This document shows, one piece after another, positions 1 to 54,467 of a stretch of DNA of 64,000 bases. The stretch lies in contig CM055107.1 in assembly GCA_029204225.1 (NCBI GenBank), forward strand, positions 19,957,997 to 20,021,996. The letters run 5' to 3'. A program made the translations under genes and the position numbers. The first letter of the stretch is position 1. Each line of letters opens with the position of its first letter. Below the pieces are notes generated by a model, which saw nothing but the letters and a program-made list of their open reading frames with translations, was not told the origin of the DNA and searched no databases. The DNA comes from Diphasiastrum complanatum. Its lineage: Eukaryota; Streptophyta; Lycopodiopsida; Lycopodiales; Lycopodiaceae.

Positions 1-124
1 CCCTTGCTCAGTTTCTAACATTTTTTGCTCATTATACATTTGTACATATTTCTAGTCATTTTAGTACAAGATTAAAAAAAATTGCACTCAATTGTCGCTT
101 CCATGACATGTCAAAGAAATTGAT

Positions 125-127
<3 letters not shown>

Positions 128-197
<70 letters not shown>
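128..197. repeat. (GA)n microsatellite, about 35 units
   Basis: A perfect GA dinucleotide run. No LINE sequence is recognisable on either side, unlike several other arrays in this window. Long Arg-Glu or Ser-Leu frames across it are artefacts of the repeat. Confidence 0.98.
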
Positions 198-200
<3 letters not shown>

Positions 201-345
201 TATGCTGTTACGGAAAAAAAGCGTTTCTAAGTTTTTCATTGGTCCACGTTTGCCCTAAATCGTCTCTGAAGGGTAGTTGAAAGCCATCTGAAAAACAGTT
301 GAAGTGAGAGAACACGTGTTTTTGGAAACTTCTAGAAAGAGAAGT

Positions 346-348
<3 letters not shown>

Positions 349-408
<60 letters not shown>
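349..408. repeat. (GA)n microsatellite, about 30 units
   Basis: A second perfect GA run, 150 bp after the first. The 150-bp spacer shows no coding sequence or transposon motif that I recognise. Confidence 0.98.
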
Positions 409-411
<3 letters not shown>

Positions 412-529
412 CAAAATGCAATGGCAAGAGAGAGAAATAGTGAATCGCGAGAGACAACGAGATAGTGAGATGTTTTCAAATTTTTAGGGTTTTTTGCTTG
501 TGAGGATAGAAATAGCCATATAGTGAGGT

Positions 530-533
<4 letters not shown>

Positions 534-589
<56 letters not shown>

Positions 590-591
590 GA
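534..591. repeat. (GA)n microsatellite with one GGG interruption
   Basis: A third GA run, interrupted once by GGG near 578-580. It ends about 450 bp before the H2A promoter elements. From 592 to 1035 I see nothing I can name. Confidence 0.97.
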
Positions 592-1035
592 ACAATGACA
601 CATGCTACCATGATGTTGATGAACTGCTACATGGTTGCAACACCATGCAAGTGCTTTGCCGTATTGTTCAAGACCTCACCTCGAAATGCATGTTCTTTAA
701 CATGCTTACTTAGTACATTAAACCCATAATTTTAATTTTTGCAATGTATTATTTTGCATTAGTATCAGTATGTACAATATATAAGTTACACATCCACATC
801 CAAGGCAAAGCCATCTTTTGAGCCTATGACCTCCTCCTACACACACGTGCCTTGCTCCCACCTCGACTCTAATCTCTCTAATGCCAAGTGTTTCATAATT
901 TTGAGAAAAAAGGAACTGAAAAGAAATAGAAATAGAGTTTCCAAAATAATAGACTCTTTTAGGTTTCAGTGATGCGTGCTTTCGTACCATGCCATCTAGA
1001 CCGTTCAAAAATTCCCATCGCTCGGTGGCCACACC

Positions 1036-1096
1036 GATCCGCGTCGTCGACGGTGATTGGCTGAATATTCAACCGCTCACCTCTCCATAAAAAAAA
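1036..1096 (+). promoter_or_regulatory. Histone-type promoter: reversed octamer, CCAAT box, TATA-like box
   Basis: GATCCGCG at 1036-1043 is the reverse complement of the plant histone octamer CGCGGATC, which drives S-phase transcription of plant histone genes. The bases just before it (CACACC) resemble a degenerate version of the hexamer half of the composite type I element. ATTGG at 1056-1060 is a reversed CCAAT box. A TATA-like CCATAAAAAA lies at 1085-1094. All three sit 150-210 bp upstream of the H2A start codon in a sensible order. The motif roles come from established plant histone promoter work; their use here is inferred. Confidence 0.65.
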
Positions 1097-1247
1097 GAGA
1101 AGAAGCCTTCTCCTCCTTCCTCCTAGTAAGCAGTGTGATCGCAAATAACAATAAGCGAGGACAGAGTTGCGATCCATCCATCTACTTCTTTGGGAAAGGA
1201 AAAGAAAGTTGTGCAAGAGAGAGTGGGCGAGCGAGCTAAGAAGCGAG

Positions 1248-1758
1248 ATGGCAGCAGGTGGGCGTGGTAAGGCAGCGGGCAAGAAAGCTGTGTCGCGCAG
1301 CTCGAAAGCGGGTTTGCAGTTTCCCGTTGGTAGAATTGCTCGGTTTCTTAAATCTGGGAAGTATGCGGAGCGCGTGGGTGCCGGTGCTCCTGTTTATCTA
1401 GCAGCTGTTTTGGAGTATTTGGCAGCCGAGGTATACACAGGAAGTTTTACAACTTTTCTTCTTGCGTGTTAGCGTTTCAATGCAGGAGGCTACGCAAATC
1501 TGTTGGATGATGTTTTGAATGGCTTGATGCTTGCAGGTTCTTGAACTGGCTGGAAACGCTGCTCGTGACAACAAGAAAAACAGGATAGTTCCGAGGCATA
1601 TTCAGTTGGCAGTGCGAAATGACGAAGAACTGAGCAAGCTTCTGGGTCAGGTCACCATAGCCAATGGAGGGGTGCTTCCAAATATTCACTCCGTCTTGTT
1701 GCCCAAGAAGACTGGCACTGCATCTGGGTCTAAAAAAGGAGAATCTGCAGAAGATTAA
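1248..1758 (+). CDS. Histone H2A, two exons (1248-1430, 1537-1758)
   Basis: Encodes a 134-aa core histone H2A, which pairs with H2B in the nucleosome. The start is the ATG of [13 protein letters not shown] at 1248; an in-frame ATG at 1167 would add a non-histone leader and is not used here. Residues 20-33 carry the family signature [13 protein letters not shown]. Exon 1 ends with ..LEYLAAE at 1430 (donor GTATAC) and exon 2 resumes [14 protein letters not shown] at 1537 after TTGCAG, in phase 0, a classical plant H2A intron position. The acidic patch and the docking region ([23 protein letters not shown]) are intact. The C terminus ends KKGESAED, so there is neither an H2A.X SQEF tail nor an H2A.W SPKK motif. 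It looks functional: no stops, proper splice sites and a histone-type promoter. Confidence 0.96.
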
Positions 1759-2397
1759 CTACCTTAATCTGACATCAATGGTGTTTCTTAACACCACCAA
1801 CCTTGATATATTTTACTCTACTAAGGGTTCCATGCGTATTTTCAAAGTTTGGGACAGTTTGATTAGATTTGTCTGCAAGTAATGATTTTCCATGAAGCCA
1901 AGTGTAACAGCCTTCTGAACAATCAATGAAAGGGATAGAAGTAGATGATACTCTGTTTGACCTTGTGCGAGGGCCTGTTGGATCTGGCAAGAAGGCGTGC
2001 AAGGCTGAGAAGACTGAAATATTAAGTTCAGCAGACTTTTAAATTAGCAATAGTTTGATATCTACTGTGGGAATCATAGACCCTTTGTGGTGATTTTTAC
2101 ATTGTGTAAGCCGACTTTTTTTACTTTTTGCTTATTTGTGCTCATTCGAGATTTTGAAGTAGGATCTAGATTGCCACGGTGTTTCTTTGACATCCATTAC
2201 ACGAAACACCTTTGATTGCTGTGAGCAAATGTAAGTTTCTAGAGCAACATGTAACAGAGCAAAGAAAGAGTTGGAATGATGCATCATTCTCCTTTTCAAC
2301 CGAATGGGGAAGATCTGATGTATTGGGGCCTTTCTGACTGTAATGACCACTTGAAAATAGTTTATGTCAAGAAGTCACAGCCACGCAATAAGTGTTG
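1759..2397. other. H2A 3' flank, no gene assigned
   Basis: Contains the H2A 3' UTR and flank. A short open stretch at 1968-2042 would encode a basic tail-like peptide (see findings). No transposon or RNA gene is recognised. Confidence 0.5.
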
Positions 2398-2622
2398 TCA
2401 ATAGAAAGTTATGCCAACCTTAAAAGTTTCACCTGGATTTTGAGTAAAAGGTGATTCACTTATCTGAATCGATTTGCTGGTTTGAGTGGCTAGTGGTTTG
2501 GTTAATATATCAGCAATAGTGTTTTCACTACAACAGTAATACCTTAAATTGAATGCCATGTTGAAAACAACAAAATATGCATCCTGTGTCTTGTGTGAGA
2601 ATTTTTTTTTGATCAAGTTCAC
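2398..2622 (-). pseudogene. Copia RNase H end fragment
   Basis: The minus-strand frame contains NLRYYCCSENTIADILTKPL, which matches the end of Ty1/Copia polyproteins, where RNase H is followed by ..IADIFTKPL. Nothing upstream of it (2623-3899) is recognisable as the rest of the element, so this is an isolated relic between the H2A gene and the 3' end of the kinase gene. Confidence 0.75.
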
Positions 2623-3899
2623 ACTTGAGAAATTTTATATTGCTCACGTTTGTTATTAGTAGAGCAATACAAGATGGCATCAATCTATTGCACATGTAGA
2701 ACACTACTTGCTGAGAATATGGAAAACATGAAAATACCCTAGCTAAAGGAAGTTTTCATTCATCATATTGATTACTTTTTTGGTATCTTCTATTGAGGGG
2801 AGAACCTATACCAATCACAAAGTATGATTGATTAACTTATGCTTTTGGCTCTTTGTTGTGTCTAGTCCTTTTCTAGATAACCTGCAAACCATCACTTTTG
2901 TTGATTATTGATTTATCAAGTGAAAGGCACAAGTTTGTGCCTTTTTTTATACCTTGCACTTTCATTTTGATGGAATAGAGAAACCATCATTATCTACTTT
3001 TTGAATCTCCAACAGTAATCTTGCTTGGTAGCAAACTGATGATTATGAATATAGATGTTTTGGGGAGTTTTATCACCACTTGGTGATCCTCATTATCAGG
3101 TTATGACCATCCTTGTTGTCATTAGTCAATCATCTTATTGTCATCCCACCACTCATCTGCATCTTCCCTTGGGATGTTTTCAAACCTTGGCTAGGAATCA
3201 GGATCCAAAATTTCATGTCTTTCTCCCTTTGAGAATAATACTTCAGCATTTTGATTAAATGCTCACATGCAGCATAAACTTTCATAGACACTCACCAGTA
3301 CACAGTATCCACCTTTGATTCGTTTCAGAATTGTTGCAGAGGTAAAGATGCTAAAAAGTCCTGCCCTTCATTGTATTTGGCATAGCTCCATATCTCTTTC
3401 ATTTTTTGTATTTTCACTTGGAGGAAATCGACCTCCCAGTGATCAGTTTTTGATGTTAGCCTATTTCAAAGGTCACATAAGAAAACCTAGTTAAGGAAAG
3501 TATGCATATTATCATATATGATAGGACTTGCAAGTTGCAACTTGGGTCTAAACCAATCATGGGCTTATGACTAACTTTAAACAGTCATTTATTCTTTCTT
3601 TCCAAAACTAGATATCTGATTGAAGTAGCATTATCCTCTGATTTTCTTGCATGGCCCTCAATTTGTGACTCAATTTTTATTTGGGAGCTTGGTTGGGCTA
3701 ACGTCCACATTTGCACATATTCTACTTTATTTGCAGATCATCACATCAAATAGCACAATCCAGCCATCCACGTGAATGAGCATGTGATGCACATATATGG
3801 AAAAAGGTCACAAGCAAAAATCTTCTTGGATGGTAATCAGTGCAAGTTGTAGACACATGCACCTATTCTAATTCACAAGAGGAAAAATGTTATTCATTC
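2623..3899. other. Intergenic, 3' flank of the kinase gene
   Basis: AT-rich sequence without a convincing gene. It must contain the 3' UTR of the kinase gene, which ends at 3900 on the minus strand. The upstream part may be decayed Copia sequence, but I see no motif that proves it. Confidence 0.4.
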
Positions 3900-46864
<42,965 letters not shown>

Positions 46865-49800
46865 AGTCTACTGTTTGATCAAGAAACTCATACATTTGGT
46901 AGCTTGGAACTTTGTTGATTTTTGTTGAGTACACAACCAAATTCAGTCTGATCTGTTGCATCTGCCTCTGTCAGTGGCATACCAATAAGGATATCAAGAC
47001 TTTATATGAGAGTGAAAGCCAATGTACATGATGACTTCTGTTATTTTGCCAACTAATGGCTTTCCTTCCCTTACCATCCTCCAGGAGGCTGATGTAAATC
47101 CCAAGGTGCAGGATCATAAGCGTATAGTTCTTTGCCCACCGTTTTGGTTGCTATTACTTTTCATTAGCGTGGCTATAATCCCAAGATTGCAATTTAGAGA
47201 ATGAATAGCTGGCCTCTGAGGTTTCATCTCAAAGACTATCCAGTGTCATCATTTGGCAAAAGAGGGGTGCTTGACAGAATATTGCCGAATGCAAACTCCA
47301 ATGTATCTGCACGAGTCTGAAATTCAAATGTTGGACAGTGTTGATTAGAATGCTAACCATATCTTTGATTTTTAGTTAAAAGTACAAATAAAACTTATTT
47401 GATGACCTTCCAAGAATAAGAGAATGAACTGGCCATGCTAGTAAACTGTATTGATATGACTGCTTAAAAGTTCAGATTCTAGGCGGGAGATCAAGAGTAG
47501 AAGAAGACACAATCAGCAGAATATGTTTTCCGGACCTCAAAGAAGCTATTGACACCACCATTAGCCCCAAGCTGAATCTCACAATTTTTTTCCTCTTACT
47601 GTGGAATGGATGAAATTGTGACCTCTCAATGTAATGATAGCTATCTTTTTAAATGACGAACGTGTTAGGTTTCCAAGATTCAGACTACCACTTATGTTGT
47701 TTTTCATGTTGTATGTTAAAAAGTCTTCTTTTTTCTTCCTCCAATTGGATAGTTGTTCATGAGTAACTTGCTCTATTTACTTGAGAAAATGAGAACCCTA
47801 GTGATTTACTACTCGTTTGAGGGGAAGGATCAGTTTAAGAACCTGAATCGCCCATATGAACAAGGGAGGCCTCAGAACTAGTTGTTTATGCACCATGCTA
47901 AATGCAACAGAAACCCTAGAATCCACCCATGTGACAAGAGGGTCAAAATGTTTAGACATTGGTACTCCAAAAAATAGTTTCAAGATGTCGTAAGCTTGAC
48001 TACCATTTATGATAGCTTCCATAGAGCCATGAATTGGGGTTGTTACAAATGCGAGCATAGAATAGGCTCCTAAAACCCAAAAGAGTTTACAAACCAAGAG
48101 TCCTTGGTACCCAAAACCTAGTTTCCCAACATCCAAGGATCATCCAAAATTGGAATGAATATGTCGAGTGACATAAATCACCTGGGAGGAAATAGTTAGG
48201 AAGGGAGTGGTTTACATGTACCAATTATATTTGACACTCAGACTCCTTGAATATGTGATACATTTTCTTTAATAACTTACATGTGATGGATTTTTGGTTG
48301 TACATTTTGATTTTACCCTCTTGACAATTAGCCAATTGACCTTCAATATACTAAGACCCCTTTTGGTTATGATTCATTAGTAATTTGGGCGCTACAGCGA
48401 AGTCTGAAAATTTGATTCGTGGCAAAAGAAATTGGTTCCTGATAACAATTAAAGAATCTCTCAAAAATCAAAGTGCCACTCCTTTAGGAAATGGACACGA
48501 ATTGTGTAAGTACCAAAAAATTCATGTATGTTTTACAACATCAAGTACTTCTTGGAGGCGTAGCTGCGCACCTGCCACGTGGAAGCAAAGAGACTCATAA
48601 GTCCCAAAAGCAAGGGCAGTTAGAATGAACAATGTGTGTGTGTTGGTCCAATCCTTTTGGGTCCTCACAGATTTGGCAGGTGGATAGGAGGCTACTTGTG
48701 GATCCCAATGCTGGGCCTACATTTAATGGTCAAGTTTTCCAAAGAGCAAGCCTTTCTGGAAACGTTAAATGGTCACGTAGGAAAGCGGAATAGAATTTCA
48801 GACCTTGAGGTCAAGAAAGGAGCCATTTAGCAACACTACACATTTAGTGAATTTGTGAGGACTTCCTCTCTTCTGCTTGAGCTCAGGAATTTGGCTGCAC
48901 ATACAAGAGCAGAACAAAAAACACTCCACACTTGGCTCCTGGCTACACCTTTCCTAACCTTTCCTAACTCTAAGCCTGGTTGAATCCCCAAAAATATATA
49001 CACGTACATCGAAGAATCAGTTCCTACCTAATCAAATTAACGCCATGGCATTGCTTTCTTAAAGTAATGCGCTAATAAAAGCAAAATCAGAGAGATTTGG
49101 GCAAAACGCAACACATCAGCAAAAACGAGTAAGCAGTGTCCAGAAATTCGTACCTTCAAATGGTACAGTATCTTTGTTATTGTTTTAAGTATGTTGCTTC
49201 ATCGCTCCTAATAGAGCTTGAAGCCATCATATTTGAAGCTTCAGACCTTTTGAACTGAAATAGAAATCCAAAGCTACTTCTCTCCACAAAATATTTTTTA
49301 CTTTTATAGCCATCAAATTTTATCATCTTTATTATCATTGAGAATGGTGTTTTTTGACCTTTGAACACACCCCCATAAAAAGATCTTAAAATTATGTTGA
49401 GCCTGAGGTCAAGCCATTATTAAACGTCTGCCATAACTAAACGTCTGTTGAACAAGTATAAACGTCACCAAAAAAATCTTTTCCCCAAACGCAAACGATT
49501 GTCTCAGCATTTTACATTATAGCTAAAATTGTTTTTATGGTTTGTACATTTTGACTTTTTACAAGGTGTAATGTGTTGTCCCAAATTTTCTATGGACATT
49601 TTATGAGCACTTGTAAACTACTTTTAGAAAGTCTTATGGACCTCAAAATTTAGTAATGTGTCACATGTCGCTTACACAAATGAGAATCTTAAATACATTT
49701 AATTTTATGATTATTTTTCATAAAACAACTCACGCACAAAGCTGAGACCATATTTTTAGAGGAATGAAGTTCTTTGCATGCTTTAATCCACTTCAACCAT

Positions 49801-50212
49801 GTGAAGTAAAGTGCCAACACGATGCTTAATGTGCTCTTAAAAGTTTAGGGACTAGGTAAAAAATGAATGTTGCGAGGTATTTGGTTCTCATTGTGACACT
49901 CTAATATCATTACCTTGAACTTCCGAGTATCAAAATTTTCATTACCCTAGAATATGTAACCCTCGGATCATAAAACTATAACTATGTGGATGCCCATGAT
50001 AATTAAAACGATGGGTACACTTTGTTGAAATATTATTGATACCCAATTATAGTTCTCAATTTGAGTCTTGTTAATAATTAGAACATAAGTAAGGGTATTT
50101 TGAGGATTTGAGTACAAGGATAGGAACAAGGGTAGTGTCTTAGTGTCAAGAAGAAACTGGCGAAGTAGGTAGAGAAGAAACGTGTAACTTGCAAAGAGAG
50201 TGGCTCAAGAAT
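46865..50212. other. Upstream region of the kinase gene, no gene assigned
   Basis: Must hold the kinase promoter next to 46,864. A 112-codon minus frame at 47798-48136 has no recognisable motif and I do not call it a gene. No LTR pair or RNA gene is seen. Confidence 0.45.
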
Positions 50213-50626
50213 TCAGAAACTGGGAGCTGTCCTTTGATGCTTCTTGATGGATTGCCATGAATGCATCGTGATTCGCTTCTTGATTCGATTGAGATGCTTC
50301 TGCAGTTGCATTTGCCATCTGATTCGATTGCCCTTTTTTGTTGTTCTTGGCTTGTAGAATTTGTACAGGGTGCTCAAGATATCCCAGACTTCCTTGAATG
50401 TATGAGCTTCAGATACATGGCCAATTTGTGTGTCTGAGATGTTGAGGATGATAAGCGTGAAAGCTTTTCCATCCTTCAGCTTCCATGGGGAGATTGCAGC
50501 ATCGTCTGCTTCGAGTCTTGCCTTTGCACTCATGAAAACATCATACAACTCCTTAGCCATTAGCACAGTCTTTATCTAAAATTTTCACATATGGTAACTG
50601 GATCCATCAAGCTTGTCCATGATCAT
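50213..50626 (-). pseudogene. Copia Gag (UBN2-type) N-terminal part
   Basis: Starts MIMDKLDGSSYHM at 50626, with two stops replacing expected codons (..HM*KF*IKTVLMAKELYDV). It continues open as GKAFTLIILNISDTQIGHVS and FKEVWDILSTLYKF and ends in a Lys/Arg-rich stretch with a stop at 50213. It lies 175 bp from the primer binding site of the LTR at 50802-51789. No pol follows. Confidence 0.8.
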
Positions 50627-50801
50627 GATGGGACTAGCTTTCCCTTGTGTGGAACTTAGTCTAAGTGATAGTGATAACTATTAGTGACTCAAGAATGAAA
50701 ATCTAATGCAATTCACAGAACAAGAAAACAATTGTTCTATCAGATATAACTAGGTTCTGAGGGAAGCTTATCAAGCTATAACGATAGTAGCTTTGATACC
50801 A

Positions 50802-51789
50802 TGTTGGGAAAAAGTGGTGGGTTGAGTTCATGGATTGGATGGACATGTCGAGAAGAATCAGATCAGAACGATCCTACTACTGCGCAAAGGCAATGGTTGA
50901 TCAATTCCCTTGATGCGTGCACTACTACAACATTAGGCAAACACAAAATAGAGTTTGATTGTGGAAGTAGAAGAGCAAACAATCAAACAAAACAGTTAGA
51001 GAGCCGGACAAAAAGCGGAAAGCATACAACACTGACAAAATTTGAATGCAAAACCAGACAATAATTTATTCAGATTGAATGTATGAAAAATACAAGTCAG
51101 ATAATGTTAGTGAGCACAAAATAATAGCGGGCGAAACCTTGTGCTCACAAAGCTAACTACGATATGTAACAACTATGACCTTATTCTAATAATCAGTCTG
51201 AAAGGAAAGAATCAATGCTTGAAGACATCTAATATGTCTATCTTTGATAAGTTGTCGTGTCGGCATCTATGGGCGCTTGAGCATGTATTGGCACTTGAGC
51301 ATGTATGAAATCACTTATTTCATCTCACATCAATTGGCATCAGAATGCATCATTAATTGATTACAGTGATCAACTATATACAATTTTCATTTGTGCGGAT
51401 GTTTGTGCAATAGGATGGCATGGAGCCGTTGCGTCATCTAGATTAGATCGTGGCTGCTGTTGTCATTGTCCATGTAGTTGCACAATATATGAAGTGGTCG
51501 TGAGAAGGCTTCGACTATTCGGAGTCGAGCGTGTTACTGCCAATAGTCAGGATAGTCTTTTGATGGGTCCCGCTGATAGTCGGTTGAGGACTCCCCCATA
51601 AGTCGGCCAAGTCGGGTTTCTCCGATAAGTCAGCCAAAACTTCGACAAGTCGGACTGCCATTCTCTTGCCTATCTTCGATAATAGAGTATTTATGTAGAA
51701 TGTGTGACAATGCGTGTAAAATTACAGCAATACATTGAATGGAACTAGATTAACATGGGATTTAGGAGAGTAGAGGAATAAATCCAACA
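50802..51789 (-). mobile_element. 988-bp Copia LTR with primer binding site
   Basis: On the minus strand it begins TGTTGGATTTATTCC and ends TTTTTCCCAACA, with TGTTGG/CCAACA inverted ends. TGGTATCAAAGCTAC follows directly as primer binding site, then the gag remnant. The other LTR is not in the window, so this is a 5' LTR plus truncated gag. Confidence 0.82.
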
Positions 51790-52885
51790 CATTATCACAT
51801 AGACTATCTAATTTGTTTTACATTAGAAAGTTGAATGGTTTTGAATGATTCACATGATATAGTGGCTCAAGCTTTGGTGTCCAAGCCTTTTGTGGTACTG
51901 AAAAATGAAAAGACAATTTTAATACTTGACAAAAAGATATAAAGGAAAGTGACCACAATACCATAGAAGAAAGATGTGCTATCTAGAGATTGTTAAAACA
52001 CTTATCAAAAGACATTGAGAGAATTATTCATGGTACAAAGTGAAGACAACCAGTGTCACTTCCAACGTTGTCTCACATTGAGGTCCTTACAAGTGACATT
52101 TACATTAAAATCCATTGAAATCTTTGCATCTAGTTAGTATCTTCTTGTAGTTAGAGATAGAATGCAATTAATATTACATGTCATGCCATGTGCTACATAA
52201 TTGGTGAACCATGGGTAGAATGAAACTCACAAAACTCGTAAAACATTTATTCATAGATTGTCAAAACCCTGATTTATGGAGGATGGAGTATTTAGGACTT
52301 CCAAAGTCGAGCTAGGCTAGCTAATTGTATGGATTATGTATAGGCTATGTTACTTTGCCATATCATAAGAGAAATTTGGACCCTATGTGAATCACAAAGC
52401 ACTCTATTTATAGTATTTATTAATGAAAGGTAGATGGTGGATGGGTGGAGTCTTAACTTGGTAACTGATCTTAACGAGTGTCGAATGCCCATATGCCATC
52501 AAATGTAATGGTAAATGGTGTGATGGGTTGATCATAATGGTTTTCTTGTATTAGATAAGATATTCATTATGAAAGTGAGTTATGGGATCCATTGCTCATA
52601 TATGGATATAAACTTTACAGTGGCTAGTTCATTATGCACAAGGGTCTCAAATTAAACGATTGGCAAGTCTAAAAGGTTGTTCTACATTTGTGGGCAAGTC
52701 GCTAACAAGTTACTCTTTGTATACAAAATCATGGTCTAGGGTAGATAAACATATAGTTCTAATTGTAAAATGATTGGTAAGTATGATAAGGTACTCTTTT
52801 GCTCTCAACTAGTCATTGACAAGTTACCTAATCAGGCACAAGTTAAAATTTTGGCAAATTATAAGAAAATTGGTGAGTTTGTTGG
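51790..52885. other. Intergenic, nothing recognised
   Basis: AT-rich sequence between an old Copia LTR and the young Copia-derived element. No gene or element end is seen. Confidence 0.5.
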
Positions 52886-52890
52886 TGAGT

Positions 52891-53710
52891 TGTGAGAAAT
52901 TGGCAAAAATCTAGCTTGGTTTTTTTTATGATAGAAGTTTGTAAGTGAATCTCACATGTGTAGAGGATGTTCCCACGTGTGGAGAATTGTAAAGTAAATC
53001 AAAATGTTTGATATAGGGGTCTCATAGAATTTCATAGTCAAGCATTTAGGTGTAGGATGTTGATAGGGTCAAATTTGGCATAGATGGCAAATTATCCATT
53101 TCCACTTGTAATGCCAATATTGAGCCAAAATAGAGCCAAACTTGTGCCAATTAGAGTGTAGACAAGTGTCATGCTTTTGTTTGATGAAGGTTAGGAGGTC
53201 CAATAGGATCTAGAGGTGGAACCTTGTGAGGTCCAATAGAAAATTGAGGTGTGCTTGAATATAGTCCAATAGAATTTAGAGGTGCATGGATCAATGGTCC
53301 AATAGGATTAAGAGGTGGCAAAGTGTGATCCAATCATAGTTAAGCATAGTGGTAGCTCATGAATCTATTAGTATCATTGTACTCCTCCTTTTGGATCTAA
53401 TTGATTTTGAGATTGAGTGGATTTTGAGTGTCATTGAATTTCTAGCTTTCTCTCTCTACCCGAGAGCTCATGATGGTTTTTCTCTCTCTACCCGAGGAGA
53501 GCAGCTTGTTTTTACTTAGAATACTTTTGGAACACTTCCCACACGTGTGAGTGAGAGTTGGAAGTGATTGAATGCATGTAGTAGTGTGTTTTTGCCATAG
53601 AATCAAAGATAGATCTTGAATCTCAATCTAGTCTTGATCTTGGTGCATCTACACACCTTAGGAGATCACAAGTACATGTAGTGGACAATCCACACGTGTG
53701 AAATTCAACA
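52891..53710 (+). repeat. 5' LTR of the young Copia-derived element
   Basis: TG...CA ends. Three palindromic G-boxes (CACGTG) at 52974, 53542 and 53693 lie in CCACGTGTGG or CACACGTGTG contexts. Confidence 0.96.
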
Positions 53711-54467
53711 TGGTATCAGAGCCTACCTAAGGTTACCATGCATTTTGATCCATTTGAGTGAAAACTATTCATCAATCTTGAGCTAGAAATTGTCAAGGCC
53801 CATTTTCCTAGCTATCTTGTTCAATTTTGGATCAAAAGAGATCAAAAGGACATTGATTGGGTCTGACCTGGTACTGTACGGAGTCAAGTTCTCAGACACG
53901 TGTGAGGAACATCCAATTTCAGTTTGGGAGTTCTCTTTCATGTTTGATCCAAAAATCTTGCTAGATAGCTTGTTTTGAAGCTATTTTTGTCTAGTTTCTG
54001 ATGCAATCAGTTTAATTCCATTTGGTTGAGCCAATAAAAAGTTATAAGCTTTTGAAGAGGGTTAGGTAGGGCACCTAGACCTGGGTGGACACATTTGGTT
54101 TGGTCAAAAGATTGCTTGTTTGATCCAAAATCACAGTTGAATGCTTACCAATCTCATCTATACGTGATCTAGGCACTGTTTTGAGATCTTAGCCATTTTG
54201 TTTCATGCAATATCATTGTATTTGAGTCAAATTTGGTTTCTTAGTGTATTTCACACGTGCTAAGAGTGTTTGATCCTAACTTTGCCCATACTCCATCATT
54301 TGATGTGAAGTACATCTAGTTTTGGAGAGATTGAGATAGCTAGTGAGAATCATCTCACAGTTTGTTGCAAGATCTTGCATAGGAGATGGTAGCACACCAT
54401 TATTGGATCCTATAGTGAGAGAGAAGCAACATTTTTTGTTCATCACTTTTATTTATCTCCACTTTAC

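Noticed and set aside
208-611. Long Ser-Leu or Arg-Glu repeat reading frames across GA/CT arrays here and at 7.7, 11.3, 13.4, 17.4, 36.0 and 36.6 kb
   Set aside because: A dinucleotide repeat with no stop in any phase gives such frames automatically; flanking sequence has no protein features.
47798-48136. 112-codon minus frame as a gene
   Set aside because: No domain, no splice-linked neighbours, composition like random AT-rich sequence.
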